From Hyparrhenia diplandra (taxonomy: Eukaryota > Streptophyta > Magnoliopsida > Poales > Poaceae), in assembly GCA_015847255.1 (NCBI GenBank), contig JADLZK010005494.1, positions 59,205-123,204 of the forward strand: DNA of 64,000 bases, read 5' to 3'. The notes beneath the pieces were generated by a model. That model made no database searches and was not told the origin of the DNA. It worked only from the letters and a program-made list of their open reading frames with translations. Numbering within the stretch: the stretch's first letter is position 1; every line of letters begins with the position of its first letter. The position numbers were made by a program, and so were the translations under genes. Shown in pieces: positions 22,252-33,678 of the stretch.

Positions 22252-22636
22252 TGTCACAAACCGTTTCCTGGCCAACGCAGGGGGGGAATACGGAGGGCGT
22301 GGCGTGGCGTAGAAGAACATGACAAAGACGATGGCGCTGGCGTATTTGGCGTGCGTCTTGTGAGGGCGGTAGATGATGGCGGCGACGCTGGCGGCATGGG
22401 CGGCGGCCTGGGCTCAGGAAGCGTAAGGGTAAAACCCTAATTATTTCTTGATTGATTGTCTCACAATAGTTGTCCCCATATTTATATGAGGGGTTTACGG
22501 TTGGTAACGGGCCAAGCCCATTAGTCTTTTCTAGTTCACTTTAATTTAACGAAATAAAATACTAGTAAAAGGCTATATAATAATTAAATATTCAGCCACT
22601 CCGCTTATCCCGGGCGAATTGTTGGTGAGTGTGACA
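22252..22636 (-). repeat. 3' LTR of the chromovirus
   Basis: Shares long blocks with 26721-27102, such as GGGTAAAACCCTAA and TATATAATAATTAAATATTCAG. Its inner edge is followed at 22637 by TCTCTCCCCTTTGGAG, the polypurine tract read from the minus strand. Confidence 0.93.
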
Positions 22637-22652
22637 TCTCTCCCCTTTGGAG
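22637..22652 (-). other. Polypurine tract of the chromovirus
   Basis: On the minus strand this is a CTCCAAAGGGGAGAGA purine-rich stretch abutting the 3' LTR, in the position where plus-strand synthesis is primed. Confidence 0.8.
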
Positions 22653-22654
22653 AT

Positions 22655-23150
22655 TCAGCTCGTCCTCATTTGGAAATCTGGATAAATTTTGTTGAATAAT
22701 TCATCTTCCCATGAAGCATCTGCCTTTGTCTTGTTCTTCCATTTGATAAGGACCTAAAGTTGACCTTGCGACTACGGATTTGAGTATGGTCTCGGGTTCA
22801 TGGGTGGTGTACCTTGGTGTATGCGTGGCAACTCGGTATCTCGGTATGAATCTCTCCTCGATGTGGCTTAAGCATGCTGATATGAAAAACATTGTGTATG
22901 CGAGTTCTAGCCGGTAGGTTCAACTCATATGTAACTGGAGTAAGAATTTTGTTGATTCTAAAGGGTCCAAAATATTTGGGAGAGAGCTTGCCTTTGTATA
23001 ATGGTGATATTGTTACATGCAGACCGGGATAATAATTTGAGCCGGACATAATCACCCACTTTGAATTGTCGTTCCGTATGTTTAGCATCAAAATATTTGT
23101 GATAGTAATCTTGCGCCAATTGTAGGCGAACCTTTGTCCGATTTATGAAA
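22655..23150 (-). pseudogene. Chromovirus integrase C-terminus and chromodomain
   Basis: Frames on the minus strand give the integrase tail motif KLSPKYFGPFRI followed by VFHISMLKPH near 22870. A chromodomain-like stretch with VLIKWKNKTKADASWED lies near 22690-22750. Several frame changes separate these parts. Chromodomains of this type steer integration to marked chromatin. Confidence 0.8.
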
Positions 23151-23153
23151 GCA

Positions 23154-23603
23154 TCACTGAGATAACATAGCATCTACGTAAGGTAATGATATCTCACCCG
23201 GATTGTAGCCTCTAATTGTAGGTGGGTCACGCCCGTAGACCAGGTTAAATGGTGTTGTTTTAGTGGATGTATGATATGAAGTATTATAACAATATTCTAC
23301 CCATGGTAACCATCTTACCCAATCCTTCAGTTTGTCACTAGTCAAACAGTGTAGATACATTGTGATAATTTTGTTCACTACCTCGGCCTGTCCGTCTGCT
23401 TGAGGATGATAAGCTGATGTGGGTGAGAGAATGATATTAGATAGTCTAAAGAGCTCTTGCCAAAACTGACTCGTGAAAACCACATCTCGATCACTAACAA
23501 TCGATCTCGGTAACCCATGTAACCTCATAGTTTCTGAGAAAAATTTTTGAACCATCGGGTTCTTTGTGTATGGGTGAGAGAGAGGTATAAAGTGGGCATA
23601 CAT
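23154..23603 (-). pseudogene. Chromovirus integrase core
   Basis: A 149-residue frame contains the catalytic-region motifs SIVSDRDVVFTSQFW and SAYHPQADGQAEVVNK, then WVRWLPWVEYCYNTSYH. This is the rve-type integrase core of Ty3 elements, including the second aspartate and the region of the catalytic glutamate. The upstream zinc-binding region is in another frame (around 23803-24051, with LHAIHDSPHEG). Confidence 0.85.
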
Positions 23604-23802
23604 GGATAGACGATCGACCCTTTGTTAGAATCACTGACTTTGTACCTTAGGAAGTGCCTCAATGAAATCCATTGAAATATCCTCCCAGATCTGTTCTGAA
23701 CTGGTAGGGTTGAAGGAGTCCTGCTGGATGCAGATGTTCAGTTTTATTGCGTTGACACACTAAGCAATCATTCACAAACTCTCGACAATGCGGTGATCAT
23801 GT

Positions 23803-25440
23803 TTAATATAGAAAGTTTGACGGAATCGATGCAATGTCTTGTATTCCTTCGTGAGGTGAATCATGTATGGCGTGAAGAATGGTTTGAAGATGTTTGGATG
23901 ATGGTGAAAGCCATACCTTTTTGTTGAACGGAATCAAACCATTACGGACTTCCCATGTGGAGGAGTCCTTTCCGTTGATGATGGAATCAATGAGACTTAT
24001 GGCTTCACCACTGAATGCAATTTCTTCACGTAATCGATCAAAAGCGGACACAATTGAATTTTCAAAATAGCCATTAACAAGGATTCCTCAATGTTCTGTC
24101 GAGATAATGCATCGGCCACCATGTTGGATTTGCGGGTTTGTATTCCACGGTGAAGTCATAACCAAGTAATTTGCTAACCCATTGGTGTTGTGGAATGGTG
24201 GATAAACGTTGATCTAAAATGTATTTAAGACTGTAATGATCTGACCTTATGGGGAAGGGGCGGCCCCAGAGATAAGGTCTCCAATGTTTGACTGTTGTTA
24301 CCAAACCTATGAGTTCCCGTTCATAGGCGGCCAACTTTTTATACTTATTAGACATTGTTTGTTGAAGTAAGCGATCGGACCATTGCCTTGATGCAAAACA
24401 ACGCCCATACCTGTGCTAGAAGCATCACATTCGACCACGAAAAGTTTGTTGAAGTCTGGTAGTTGAAGGACTAGTGCTGAAGACAATGTTCTCCTTAGAT
24501 GCTCAAAAGCTGATGTTGCTAGGGGTGTCCAAAAGAATGAGTCCTTCTTAAGAAGACCTGTAAGCGGTCGAGCAATCGTACCATAATCCATTATGAATTT
24601 TTTATAGTAGCCTGCAAGTCCCAAGAAACCCCCGAGTTCGAGAGTTGTAGGTATCGGCCATGCAAAGGATTTGCCTCAATCTTCTTAGGATCAACAACCA
24701 CTCCCAAAGATCGGAGATAATGTGTCCCGTGATAACCAAGTTGTGATTGACCAAAAGAGGCATTTAGATTTCTTTAAGAAAATGTTATGTGATGCCAATA
24801 CCTTGAAGATCTCTTCCACATGTGCTAAGTGTTCATTCCAGGATTTGCTAAAGATTAGAATATCATCGAAGAAAATCAGAACAAATTTTCGTAGGAAGGA
24901 TCCCAAAATGTCATTCATTAATGCTTAATAGGTTGAAGGTGCATTGCATAACCCAAATGGCATGACCAAAAATTCAAAGTGCCCATGATGTGTTCGAATG
25001 CGGTCTTTTCGATGTCCGGTGGATGCATGCGTACACGGTGATAGCCCTTTGGCGAAGATCGTGCTTGCTAAATAATTTAGCACCTTGTAACTCATCCAAT
25101 AATTCAGCAATGACAGGTATTGAAAATTTATCTTTCATAGTACTATCATTGAGTGCCCGATAGTCCACGCGAAACGCCAAGTCTTGTCATGTTTCTTGAT
25201 AAGAAGAACGGGGAGATGAAAATGGTGAGGTGATGTACCTGATGATACCTTGGCAGAGCATCTCGGTGCGTTGGCGTTCGGCTCATTCTTCTCATGCGAG
25301 GCGTAACAAGCGCGGGTAAGGGCGAACAACTGTCGGTTGAGTTGGATCTTTCGGATGAATGCGATGGTCATACCGTCTCTGAGGCGGAAGTCCCTTAGGC
25401 TCTTTGAAGAGTTGCTGAATTTGTGCAACAAAGGTTTCAT
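23803..25440 (-). pseudogene. Chromovirus reverse transcriptase and RNase H, broken
   Basis: Consecutive frames carry an RT palm motif FLVMPFGLCNAPSTY (24925-25110), the catalytic region FVLIFFDDILIFS (24691-24918), an RNase H start FVVECDASSTGMGVVLHQ (24307-24624) and its end HWRPYLWGRPFPIRSDH (24074-24355), then the integrase zinc region. FFDD in place of YxDD is usual for chromoviruses. At least four frame changes separate the fragments. Confidence 0.88.
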
Positions 25441-25684
25441 TGGAGGATCGTAAGAGGCGGGGACATGAATACCGGCGGAGAATCACATTTCCTTAGATAA
25501 AGCGTGCCATATGATAGGTTGTGCGTGACGCTTGGATCTTCATGATCAGCTTATTAAAATTCCAAACAACGGTTCCTAGAGTACTCAACAAGTCCACACC
25601 CGGGACAACATCATAGTCGCCTAATATAATGCTAAAGAAATCTGCCTTGAAACTTTCATTAGCAATAGAAAACTCAATATCATC

Positions 25685-26700
25685 TTACCTCCCAACATTT
25701 GTTATATGTTCTCCATTGGCCACGGCGACTCGGAGAGAGCGATGGGAGGGAGAGCTTGGTAGGTTCAATTTGGTTGCCAATTCAGAATCCACAAAATTGT
25801 GTGTTGAACCGGAATCCAATAAAGCCAATAAATTGGTATCATTCATAGTGATCATTAATTGCATAGTAGGACATGTAGATATGCCGGTTAATCCATGAAT
25901 TGATATTTGGACATTGGAGTGTCGTCGAGTATGTACCTTTGAGCTCTGCTGACGTGTTGATAAATAGAAACGTCTGGCTAATGCTATCGCAGTCTCCATA
26001 CCAGGTGGTTGGTGTAGTTGTACCTCTATATGAATTAAAGGGGCTAGACCAGCCACATATAGCATAACCTTTGTTGTTTGGGAGAGAGGTGTTGTACCTT
26101 ATTCAGCGTTGATGTGAATTTGTTTGTGTAGGTGTCCAAATCTCCAAGTTGACGTGTGATTTTCGGATCGCCGAGATGATTATGCATAGGCGATCCAAAG
26201 CTGTTGATTGATTCTTTGAAGAAAATTTTGGCCAATTTGGGCTGACCCAATTCTTTTTCCCAACGATTAAACCAAGATAGTGTGTTCCCTTGAAGGTGGA
26301 GCGAAGCAAGCTGAATCGATCATTGTCTTTAATTCCTTGAGCGAGAAAAAAATTTATTGCATTTGTACAGCAATAAGAAGGATCTCCTTTGCCATCATAT
26401 TCAGGAAAAAATAATTTTAGATTTGTCGATCCGTCTAGGAATTTCGGAGGAATTTTTATAGGATTCTCTGTAGGAATTTCTGTAGCAATTTCTGTATGAA
26501 TTTCTGGGCAGTCTGATGGCTGAGGAATTTTTGAGTCGGAGGTGTGGTGGATGGTGAACTCATCGCTGTCCACGTGAGGAAGAAGAGCGCTTAGAGGGCT
26601 GAACGTGCTTAGCGGTTGAAGGTGGGGGAGATGACGCCTCCATGGCTGCGATGTAGTTGTTGATGATGTCGTTGGCGTCCTCCATGAAATTCTTGCTTTC
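25685..26700 (-). pseudogene. Chromovirus gag and protease, broken
   Basis: The gag start is probably the ATG giving MEDANDIINNYIAAMEASS just inside the primer site. A gag core motif FFPEYDGKGDPSYC occurs near 26400 in another frame. The protease motif LLALLDSGSTHNFVDSELA occurs in the frame 25685-26065. Frames change at least twice. Confidence 0.82.
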
Positions 26701-26703
26701 CCG

Positions 26704-26720
26704 GTCTCCGGATACCAATC
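26704..26720 (-). other. Primer binding site of the chromovirus
   Basis: Directly inside the 5' LTR the minus strand reads GATTGGTATCCGGAG, related to the initiator methionine tRNA complement TGGTATCAGAG. Confidence 0.75.
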
Positions 26721-27102
26721 TGTCATAAACCGTTCCCGATCCAACGGGGGGGACGAGGGCGTGGCGTGGCGTAGAAGAACACGACGACGGGCGATGCGGC
26801 GGCGGGCGTTGATAAAAAACAAGACGGACGCTGGGCGGCGGCAAAATGACGCTGGCGGCGTGGGCGGCGGCGGGGGCTGGGAAGCAGAAGGGTAAAACCC
26901 TAAATTATTTCTTAATTGATTGTCTTACAATAGTTGCCCCTATATTTATATGAGGGGTTTATAGGCTGCTAACGGGTCAGGCCCATTAGTCTTTTCTAGC
27001 TCACTTTAATTTAATGAAATAAATTACTAGTAAAAGGCTATATAATAATTAAATATTCAGTCAACTGCGCTTATCCGGACGAATCGTTGGTCGAGTGTGA
27101 TA
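26721..27102 (-). repeat. 5' LTR of the chromovirus
   Basis: Starts TGTCATAAACCG, ends GAGTGTGATA and is followed by the ATAAT target duplication. The GC-rich part (26745-26880) differs from the other LTR by several indels. Confidence 0.93.
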
Positions 27103-27197
27103 ATAATATAATAATTTAAAGAAACAGTATATATGTATATATATAGTACATTGTTTTTGGGAGTTGTGGTAGCCTCCAACAACCGTACGCCTAACGT

Positions 27198-27692
27198 ATG
27201 TTTTTGCGGCCGGCATATGACGTGTCTTCATTCCTTTGCCGCCGTGCTCCTTATTCTGTCATATTGATTGGTTGTTGTTGTGTACCCCAGGTCCCCAGCA
27301 GCTCCTACAGCTACAGAGATCGAGCTATCTATCGGATGGATTCTCAGCGTCCGCATCACCCGGCGGTATTGCATTTGGTATCCGCTGCGTGCCGGCAGGG
27401 CGGCAGGGAATCGCCGAATCGCCGCCTCAATTTGCCGGAGGTATTAAAAAACATTATTTTGTTCCTACTATTTTTGAATTTATGCATGCAATGCTCGCAC
27501 GCTGTGTGGTTTGCTTTTGTTGGTGACAGCGACGGTCTGGGCAAGATCGACAAAGAGGATAAGCACGCGTACGTGTGTATGTACTACTACTCGTATAAAG
27601 GCAAGGATGGTATCGCCTTCAATTTGGGTCCGTGTCCTCCATCGATCACCAAATGCAATGCGTGTATTGCATGGAAATGGAATCCAATTTAG
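27198..27692 (+). CDS. Possible small cysteine-containing protein, unrecognised
   Basis: A 164-residue frame. Its C-terminal 80 residues look protein-like: a hydrophobic stretch (IILFLLFLNLC) is followed by a polar region with several cysteines and tryptophans, ending CNACIAWKWNPI. The N-terminal half is compositionally ordinary, and a GT at about 27440 could be a splice donor, so the real exon may start later. I do not recognise a family. It could be a chance frame between transposons. Confidence 0.2.
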   Translation: MFLRPAYDVSSFLCRRAPYSVILIGCCCVPQVPSSSYSYRDRAIYRMDSQRPHHPAVLHLVSAACRQGGRESPNRRLNLPEVLKNIILFLLFLNLCMQCSHAVWFAFVGDSDGLGKIDKEDKHAYVCMYYYSYKGKDGIAFNLGPCPPSITKCNACIAWKWNPI

Positions 27693-27699
27693 CGTAGTG

Positions 27700-29990
27700 T
27701 ATGCGCCATGGATATTTTTTGTGTGATCTGATCCATCGATCGATCGATGCCTCTGAGTAGTATTGGGTATCAGCGCCCAAACAATCCTCAGGTATTGGAT
27801 CGGATTCCATATGCACATATTATTTCAATTCCATGATCGATGATTCCCAGACCCCAGGTAGCTATCCCAATCCTAATCGGTTCTACAGTGTCGTCTCTGC
27901 AGATTTCTGATGCTTCCACCTTCCGTGGAAGCCTATCCACTCGCGGACTCGCCGCTAGCAAGCTTTTCACAAATATCTTCCCGTGTGCGTGCACGCGCTA
28001 ATTGACTTTTTTTGGGCTGTTGCATCCACAGTGACAGTGGTACATATTTATTACGGACTATCAGTATCATCGTAATTATATATACGCAGATAATCTCAGC
28101 AGAGATTCACATATTACGACGTACGATGAGCAGGTCAGCACACAGAAGGGGAGATTAACTAGAAGTTACTCTACTTGTTGTGCCATAAAGGGATAGATCA
28201 CTCAGATCTGCTTTAACTGGAGCTGAGATAATGAGATTTGGTAGTAATCTCGTGCGAGTCAGTCGTTTGACTACCTACAGCACTGAGAGTGAAAGGGCCG
28301 GATTATATAACAGTATATAGCTGCAAATTAAGCGACCGTCCATCTCATCACTGCTTGATTCGTTGCTTCATTCATCCGTCACGGATGACACCCATATATA
28401 TATGCAATGATCGCACGAGCCGGTGACTCTGAAACTCTTCTCCATAGAGTGCGGTGGATGATCCACGAAAACATTGATTAATTGATTAATTAATTGTCAT
28501 CTCCTCAAGTTTGCTACTACCTTTGCCTTGCCGGTAACGAACCACAACTACTCTCACTAGTCACTTACCGGATCTATATATGGATCACGTATGTAGTATT
28601 AAATACTTATCTAACATCCCTTTCTTTTCGTGACATCGTCTTGCTTGAAGACTATATATGGGATCACATTAATCTGTTTACACGCATGTATCTCTATCTC
28701 TGTCTCTACCAAAGCAAAGGTTTACAAAAGCCCTGAAAGTGTCGAAACAACAAAACTAAGGTGCGCAAAAATACAAGGAGCAATATATAATTGAACCATA
28801 AGAGCTCCAAAGACTAAGCTTCCAACTTCTATGTCTTTGCTTCAAGCTTGCTTTGACCTTGTGTGTCCGCCGCGTGGGGGCAAATCCTCCCCAAACCCGT
28901 CCCACCCCACAAATTAGAAGTCAGTTCACCTACCCCCGTCCCGCTCCATAAAACAATCTTCTCAATCCGTCCCGCCCCACAAAATGATCTACTCAACCCG
29001 CCCCGGACGGAGGGTGTTGGTTGGCGGCGGCCGTCTTCTCCTTCTCCAACCAAGAGCACTCACAGGAGATGCTCCAAATCCCAACCCGCTCCAACCCCGC
29101 CCCGCTCTGCAAGATAAATAAACCTGCACCATAACATAGACACCCCCTCCCCCAACATAGAGAAACCCGATTCAACCCGCTATACACACCCCATATTAGA
29201 ACCTGCCCCAAAAACCCCATTTTGCCCCCCGTTAGCGAGGTTGACTTGTGCGGTAACAATCCTTTGCATCCTAGTTTAGTTAGAAATTCATGATGCAAGA
29301 CCTTAAAAGTTTGATCTCGTGCAATTATTCACATCCTAGTTTACTTGGAAACTTTGATGTCAAAGTGAAGCCACCAAAGCGGGGAAACACGCGTGGAATT
29401 ATGAAGACAGCCTTCGGGAGCGACAACAATGTAGGCACGCGTTGTCGCTGCTCGTCCGATAAGGACATGGATTTCACCCGCAAGATCCATATTGAGAGAG
29501 AGAGAGAGAGGAGAGATATCAATGGACACTTTAAAAGTGTAGCTCCCAAAGGTGTGTTGTCATCTTTAGCCTAACAACAAGACAAAGGGCGGCTTTTTCG
29601 CCTAGCACCAACCACTCCAATGTGCATGCCAATGATCTAGCATTGAAGACTGCACATTGGCCACGACCACCACCATACAATCTCACAAACAAAACAATGC
29701 CATGGGGGACGACACATATCCATCCACGTGAGGAGCAGGTCTGGCGCCCAAGCAACCTCCGCCATGCAACGCCCTACACCACCACAATACAACCATGCTT
29801 TTGTGATCCATCTAGGGCTGCTAGATCCTTGCCTAAAAAAACGCAGATCTAGAGCCCTCCTCCACCCCAATTGTCATGTTCTATGGGCCTAGCTAGCTAG
29901 CGTAGCCCAAGAGCGTATGGCTCTGCCCTGCCGCTGCGGATCCTTTCGAGTGCTCGTAGCCACCATCATCTGAGCCAGCAGGCACAGGCG
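27700..29990. other. Intergenic, transposon remnants
   Basis: No gene is supported. Near 28870-29230 short CCCGCCCCAC-like words recur, and a GA microsatellite lies at about 29491-29512. Frames are short and lack known motifs. Confidence 0.45.
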
Positions 29991-29998
29991 CCTGCCAC

Positions 29999-30155
29999 CA
30001 GTGGCGAATCCAGCCATTGAGTTCACCGGGGTCATCACATCTACACAGTGGTGTCAGCACTATTGATTCATTATGATGAACAATAATTATTCACTAGTTT
30101 TCACAAAGTTATTGGGGTCAGACGACCCCGATGATATAAGCTAGATTCGCCCCTG
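29999..30155. mobile_element. hAT-type MITE with exact 8-bp target duplication
   Basis: The ends are CAGTGGCGAATCCAGC and GCTAGATTCGCCCCTG, inverted copies matching at 14 of 16 positions. CCTGCCAC occurs immediately outside both ends (29991-29998 and 30156-30163). An 8-bp duplication and a CAG...CTG terminus are hallmarks of hAT. The 157-base unit has no coding capacity. Confidence 0.92.
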
Positions 30156-30163
30156 CCTGCCAC

Positions 30164-31500
30164 GAGCTCGTGAGCCAAGAATGCATTCACCCTAGCCACC
30201 ACTAAATCTTGAAGGGGCGCGGACCTCTGCCATTGATGGCCAATGAATCTGGGAGAGGAAAGGGTTGGGCGCCTTAATCGCCCCGCACCAACACCCGTGG
30301 GCAAGCTCGGCCACAGCCACGGAGGAAGGAAGGTATGGGGGTTGGCGGGTCCGGGAACACTACGATGCAAGGGATCTATTTTTTTTTTTGATACAACGCC
30401 CAATAATGAAATCTGAATTAATAATTCCTTTTTTTACTTGTGTTAGTTTTTTTTTTTTTGATGCATTTTTTTTTTCTGTTAATTGGTTATTATCGACGAA
30501 AAATAAAGCAAAAGTGTCCACGCCATTCCCTAATTCTTTAGGAAGAAAGTTTTTTTAGTCCACTGGGATGTTAGTTGCTGCTCAGCTTGCCGGCCTGAAT
30601 TAGCACAGCAGATCAAATCCATCATCTTGTGCCATTTCCTGCCTGCGAAGTCCTGTTTGTCACTAGAGAATCGAGATTAGAGCAACCATAATGTATCCAT
30701 AAGGTAGTCCATAAGCAATAAAATATTCTCTTATGGCTATTTGAAACATTGTGACACCAGTCCATATACCAGTCCATAATATCAGCTACCCATAGTCCTA
30801 TGGACTACCCATAAGAAATAAAATATTAGTAAATTCTCTCTCCCCCTGTCTTCCAGCAAATTAATCAGCCTGGACCCTCTGTCACAGGCACAGGCACAGG
30901 CGCACGCACAGCTCGATCTATTGGTTATACTGTCAGCTGATTCTTTCTTGCCGCGCTAAGCTAAAGCCTAGTCACGACCGGAAAGCGGCGTGCACCGGCC
31001 GGGACGCAACGCAAGCGACAACTGGCCAGCCAGGACACGGCCGGGGCAGTAGATTGCATGGACCATGGATAACCGACGATCGAGCTGTGTTTTGCGGATA
31101 GCCATCCCTGGTCTCCACTCCACCAATGGCAGAAGCGCATGTGCATGCTGCCAGCTGCCTGTCCATATATACAGTTACCGACAGCACGGTTGTTTTGCTT
31201 CTCCTAACAGAAGTCCCCCAAGGACCGGAATTGACGACAACAACACATTTTAGCATTACTGCATTTTAGGTCCTGTTTGCTTACATATAGATAGTACATC
31301 GTGTTTAACCGTTTTGTCATATTATATAAAAGGATAGTCAAACAAGAAGTCTGAAAAGCAAAAAAAACGATACTCCTTTTTGAGACGGAGTATCTGATAA
31401 CAACTATCTCTTTTTTGATGAATTCAAACATGTATAGATAGTATATTGGAAAAATTGTTAGTTGGACCCTTCGGTAGCAACTACCCCATCTAGATAAGTA
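30164..31500. other. Intergenic with a one-sided MITE remnant
   Basis: Sequence at 30680-30840 has repeated AGTCCATA and TAAAATATT words and an inner inverted repeat, like a decayed MITE. Homopolymer T runs occur near 30380 and 30450. No gene is seen. Confidence 0.4.
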
Positions 31501-31509
31501 TTATCAGAT

Positions 31510-31820
31510 AGCCCGCGAAACAAATAGCGCACTATAGCGCGCCAATTGAAACGCTATTTGCGGACGCTATTGTCAATTTTCACGCTTATTGGCGCTACTT
31601 GGCTATATAGCTATTATTATTGGCGCAGCTAAAAGAGCGCTATTTCACGCTTATTGCGCCCTAAAGCGCTATTGGCGCTATAGAGGCGCGCTATTTCCAC
31701 GCTTATTGGGCTATAGCGGCAGACGGCGGGCGCTACTATCATAACTGCCGCTATAAGCGCGGCTATAGCGGCGAATAGCACCCGAAAAAGCCCGATGCTA
31801 TTTATCGTAGCCGCGATAAA
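31510..31820. repeat. GCGCTAT-rich inverted-word cluster
   Basis: Words of the type GCGCTAT, TATAGCG and CACGCTTATTGG recur in both directions through about 300 bases. The motif resembles the core of the hAT-like element at 33067-33234. No termini or target duplication were found, so it is called only as a repeat. Confidence 0.5.
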
Positions 31821-31829
31821 AAACATGGT

Positions 31830-33058
31830 CGAGATAGTGAATCTAAATGAAGTCTTAGATCTTGTTTGGATGTATTCATATTCAGATGGATTGGGTTCAA
31901 CTTATGTTCTTCTGTGTGTGTCCCCGGCCAGACCCCAGAGTCCGCAGCTAGCTGCTTCCTGTGGACGTATACCAGCTGCTTCCTGTGGACGTATACCACA
32001 TCGACATCTGCGTGGCTTGGCAAATACAGTATCTCACTGGACTAGACAAAAATATCTGCTCGTACTTGACCTTTTTCTGGCTGTTGCTTCTTCCACAAAT
32101 CCACACTAACAGTGATACTGATAGCTACCGAATCATCATGATTCATGTGCAGAGATAGATACTCCTTGTTGCGCCATAAAAAGGGACCCGGCGGGGTCGG
32201 GCAACCTGATTAGCGGCGTCGATGGCACTGAAAAGGATCGATCGCCTAGTATTCTATATTACTATATGCATCTGGTAGATCTCTTCGAGTAGACTACAGA
32301 AACGATTGTGAATTCGAGATCCATCTTTACTTAGGCTCTGTCTACTGTAAGAGTGTAAGGCAATGACGATGATTGGTCGAGCTTTCAACTCTCATCGATC
32401 TCCACCTTGCGTGGATTGCCCTTCTTCCATCCATCATGGACCAAAGTCCACACGCCACCTAGCTCGCCATCGCACGTGCCGGTGACTCTCCGGCATGCAA
32501 TTCCTTGAAATTATTGCATACAAGTGCTAGCTGGCCGCTGCCGCCGCCGGACCAACCACACTCTATGACTGCAGTTTTTTTTTTTTTTTTTTAAAACGAG
32601 TTTATAACTCGGCTACGCACCGTGCCTCACACACAGCGAGCGCGGTTGGAATCTGGGCGTGCGGTCGGTTTGACCTGAAACTAATAAGGGATGAAACTAT
32701 TAGATACAAAAGCTGGAACATGCCGGGTGAGACTAGGACCATTTCATATATAACGATCCACGAAGCCACTTACAACGACATATAGCTATGAAAGCTATCT
32801 GCCAACATGTTTATAAAGCACTTGGCCAAGTATCTATGACGCGAGATCGAGAATAAGGCCAGTATCAATGACAATTTCATCTAGGTTTTATATATTCAAC
32901 GAACTTCGAGATTAATTAGAAAGAGACCGTTGTCACACTTATCAACGCAAAGCTGATACGGCTATAGTGTTGAATTTTTAAGTTTTGATCATCTCCGTAA
33001 ATCAATTTTAGGGAGGCGAACAATTTTGACCGCCTCCATAAATAAAATGTCATCCTCC
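31830..33058. other. Intergenic, nothing recognised
   Basis: No gene is seen. A short direct duplication of AGCTGCTTCCTGTGGACGTA occurs at about 31947-31990, and a T run of about 20 lies near 32575. Confidence 0.5.
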
Positions 33059-33066
33059 ATAAATTC

Positions 33067-33234
33067 CCTAGTTTTAAATAGCCGGCTATAGCTGCCAATA
33101 TAGCCGGCTATAGCTTATGAGGGAAGGCTCGATATGGTATTTGCTTGACTATAGCGGCTATAGCCCGCTATAGCCTGTAACGGTAGCCCTACCGGTTGCC
33201 GCTAAATGCCATAGCCCGGCGATTTAAAACTAGG
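33067..33234. mobile_element. hAT-like MITE with exact 8-bp target duplication
   Basis: The left end is CCTAGTTTTAAATAGCCGG and the right end, inverted, is CCTAGTTTTAAATCGCCGGG. ATAAATTC lies directly outside both ends (33059-33066 and 33235-33242). The interior is rich in GGCTATAGC words. Confidence 0.9.
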
Positions 33235-33242
33235 ATAAATTC

Positions 33243-33634
33243 TCAGCTATTTTAGTAAATGGTTGAATTTTGTGAACATCTCCACTAATGATTGGGCAGT
33301 GTCTTGCCAAATCAATTATGTAGCAGCCAAACTTAGGACGACGTCGTCATTCCTAGTCATTGGGTCATACGAGCTGAACAACAACATGAAAGTTGAAATT
33401 AGTGCATGGAAAGATATTGAGTACTGTATTGGGCACCGGAATCAGTTGTGCACTCTGTATTTATATTTTGGTCGATCTTATATCCCATGAAAGATCGAAA
33501 TTTCTTGCAAATACAACTCAACTTCGGACCCGTCAAAACTAGCCTATCCAGTTTTGTGGGGTGATCCGACTGTTTTTCTTAGGACCTGCATAGCTGGTTC
33601 TAAAAATCAGTCAGGTCTGTTTTTAGGGAAATCC

Positions 33635-33678
<44 letters not shown>

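Larger units (their letters stand above)
22252..27102 (-). mobile_element. Ty3/gypsy chromovirus, structurally complete but decayed
   Basis: A 4.85-kb element on the minus strand. LTRs of 385 and 382 bases start TGTCA(C/T)AAACCG and end GTGTGACA / GTGTGATA on the plus strand. The 5-bp sequence ATAAT flanks both sides exactly (22247-22251 and 27103-27107). Order from right to left is gag, protease, reverse transcriptase, RNase H, integrase and chromodomain, the Ty3 order. Small size, short LTRs and a C-terminal chromodomain fit the Reina-like or Tekay-like chromoviruses. Every domain is split by frameshifts or stops, so the element cannot move on its own. The LTRs are visibly diverged, so it is older than the copia insertion. 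Confidence 0.95.

Noticed and set aside
31500..31830. GCGCTAT cluster as a CRISPR-like or regulatory array
   Set aside because: Words vary in spacing and orientation and resemble a plant MITE core; there are no regular spacers, and the genome is eukaryotic.
33638..33676. Poly-T run as the A tail of a minus-strand retroposon
   Set aside because: No retroposon body or target duplication could be found beside it.
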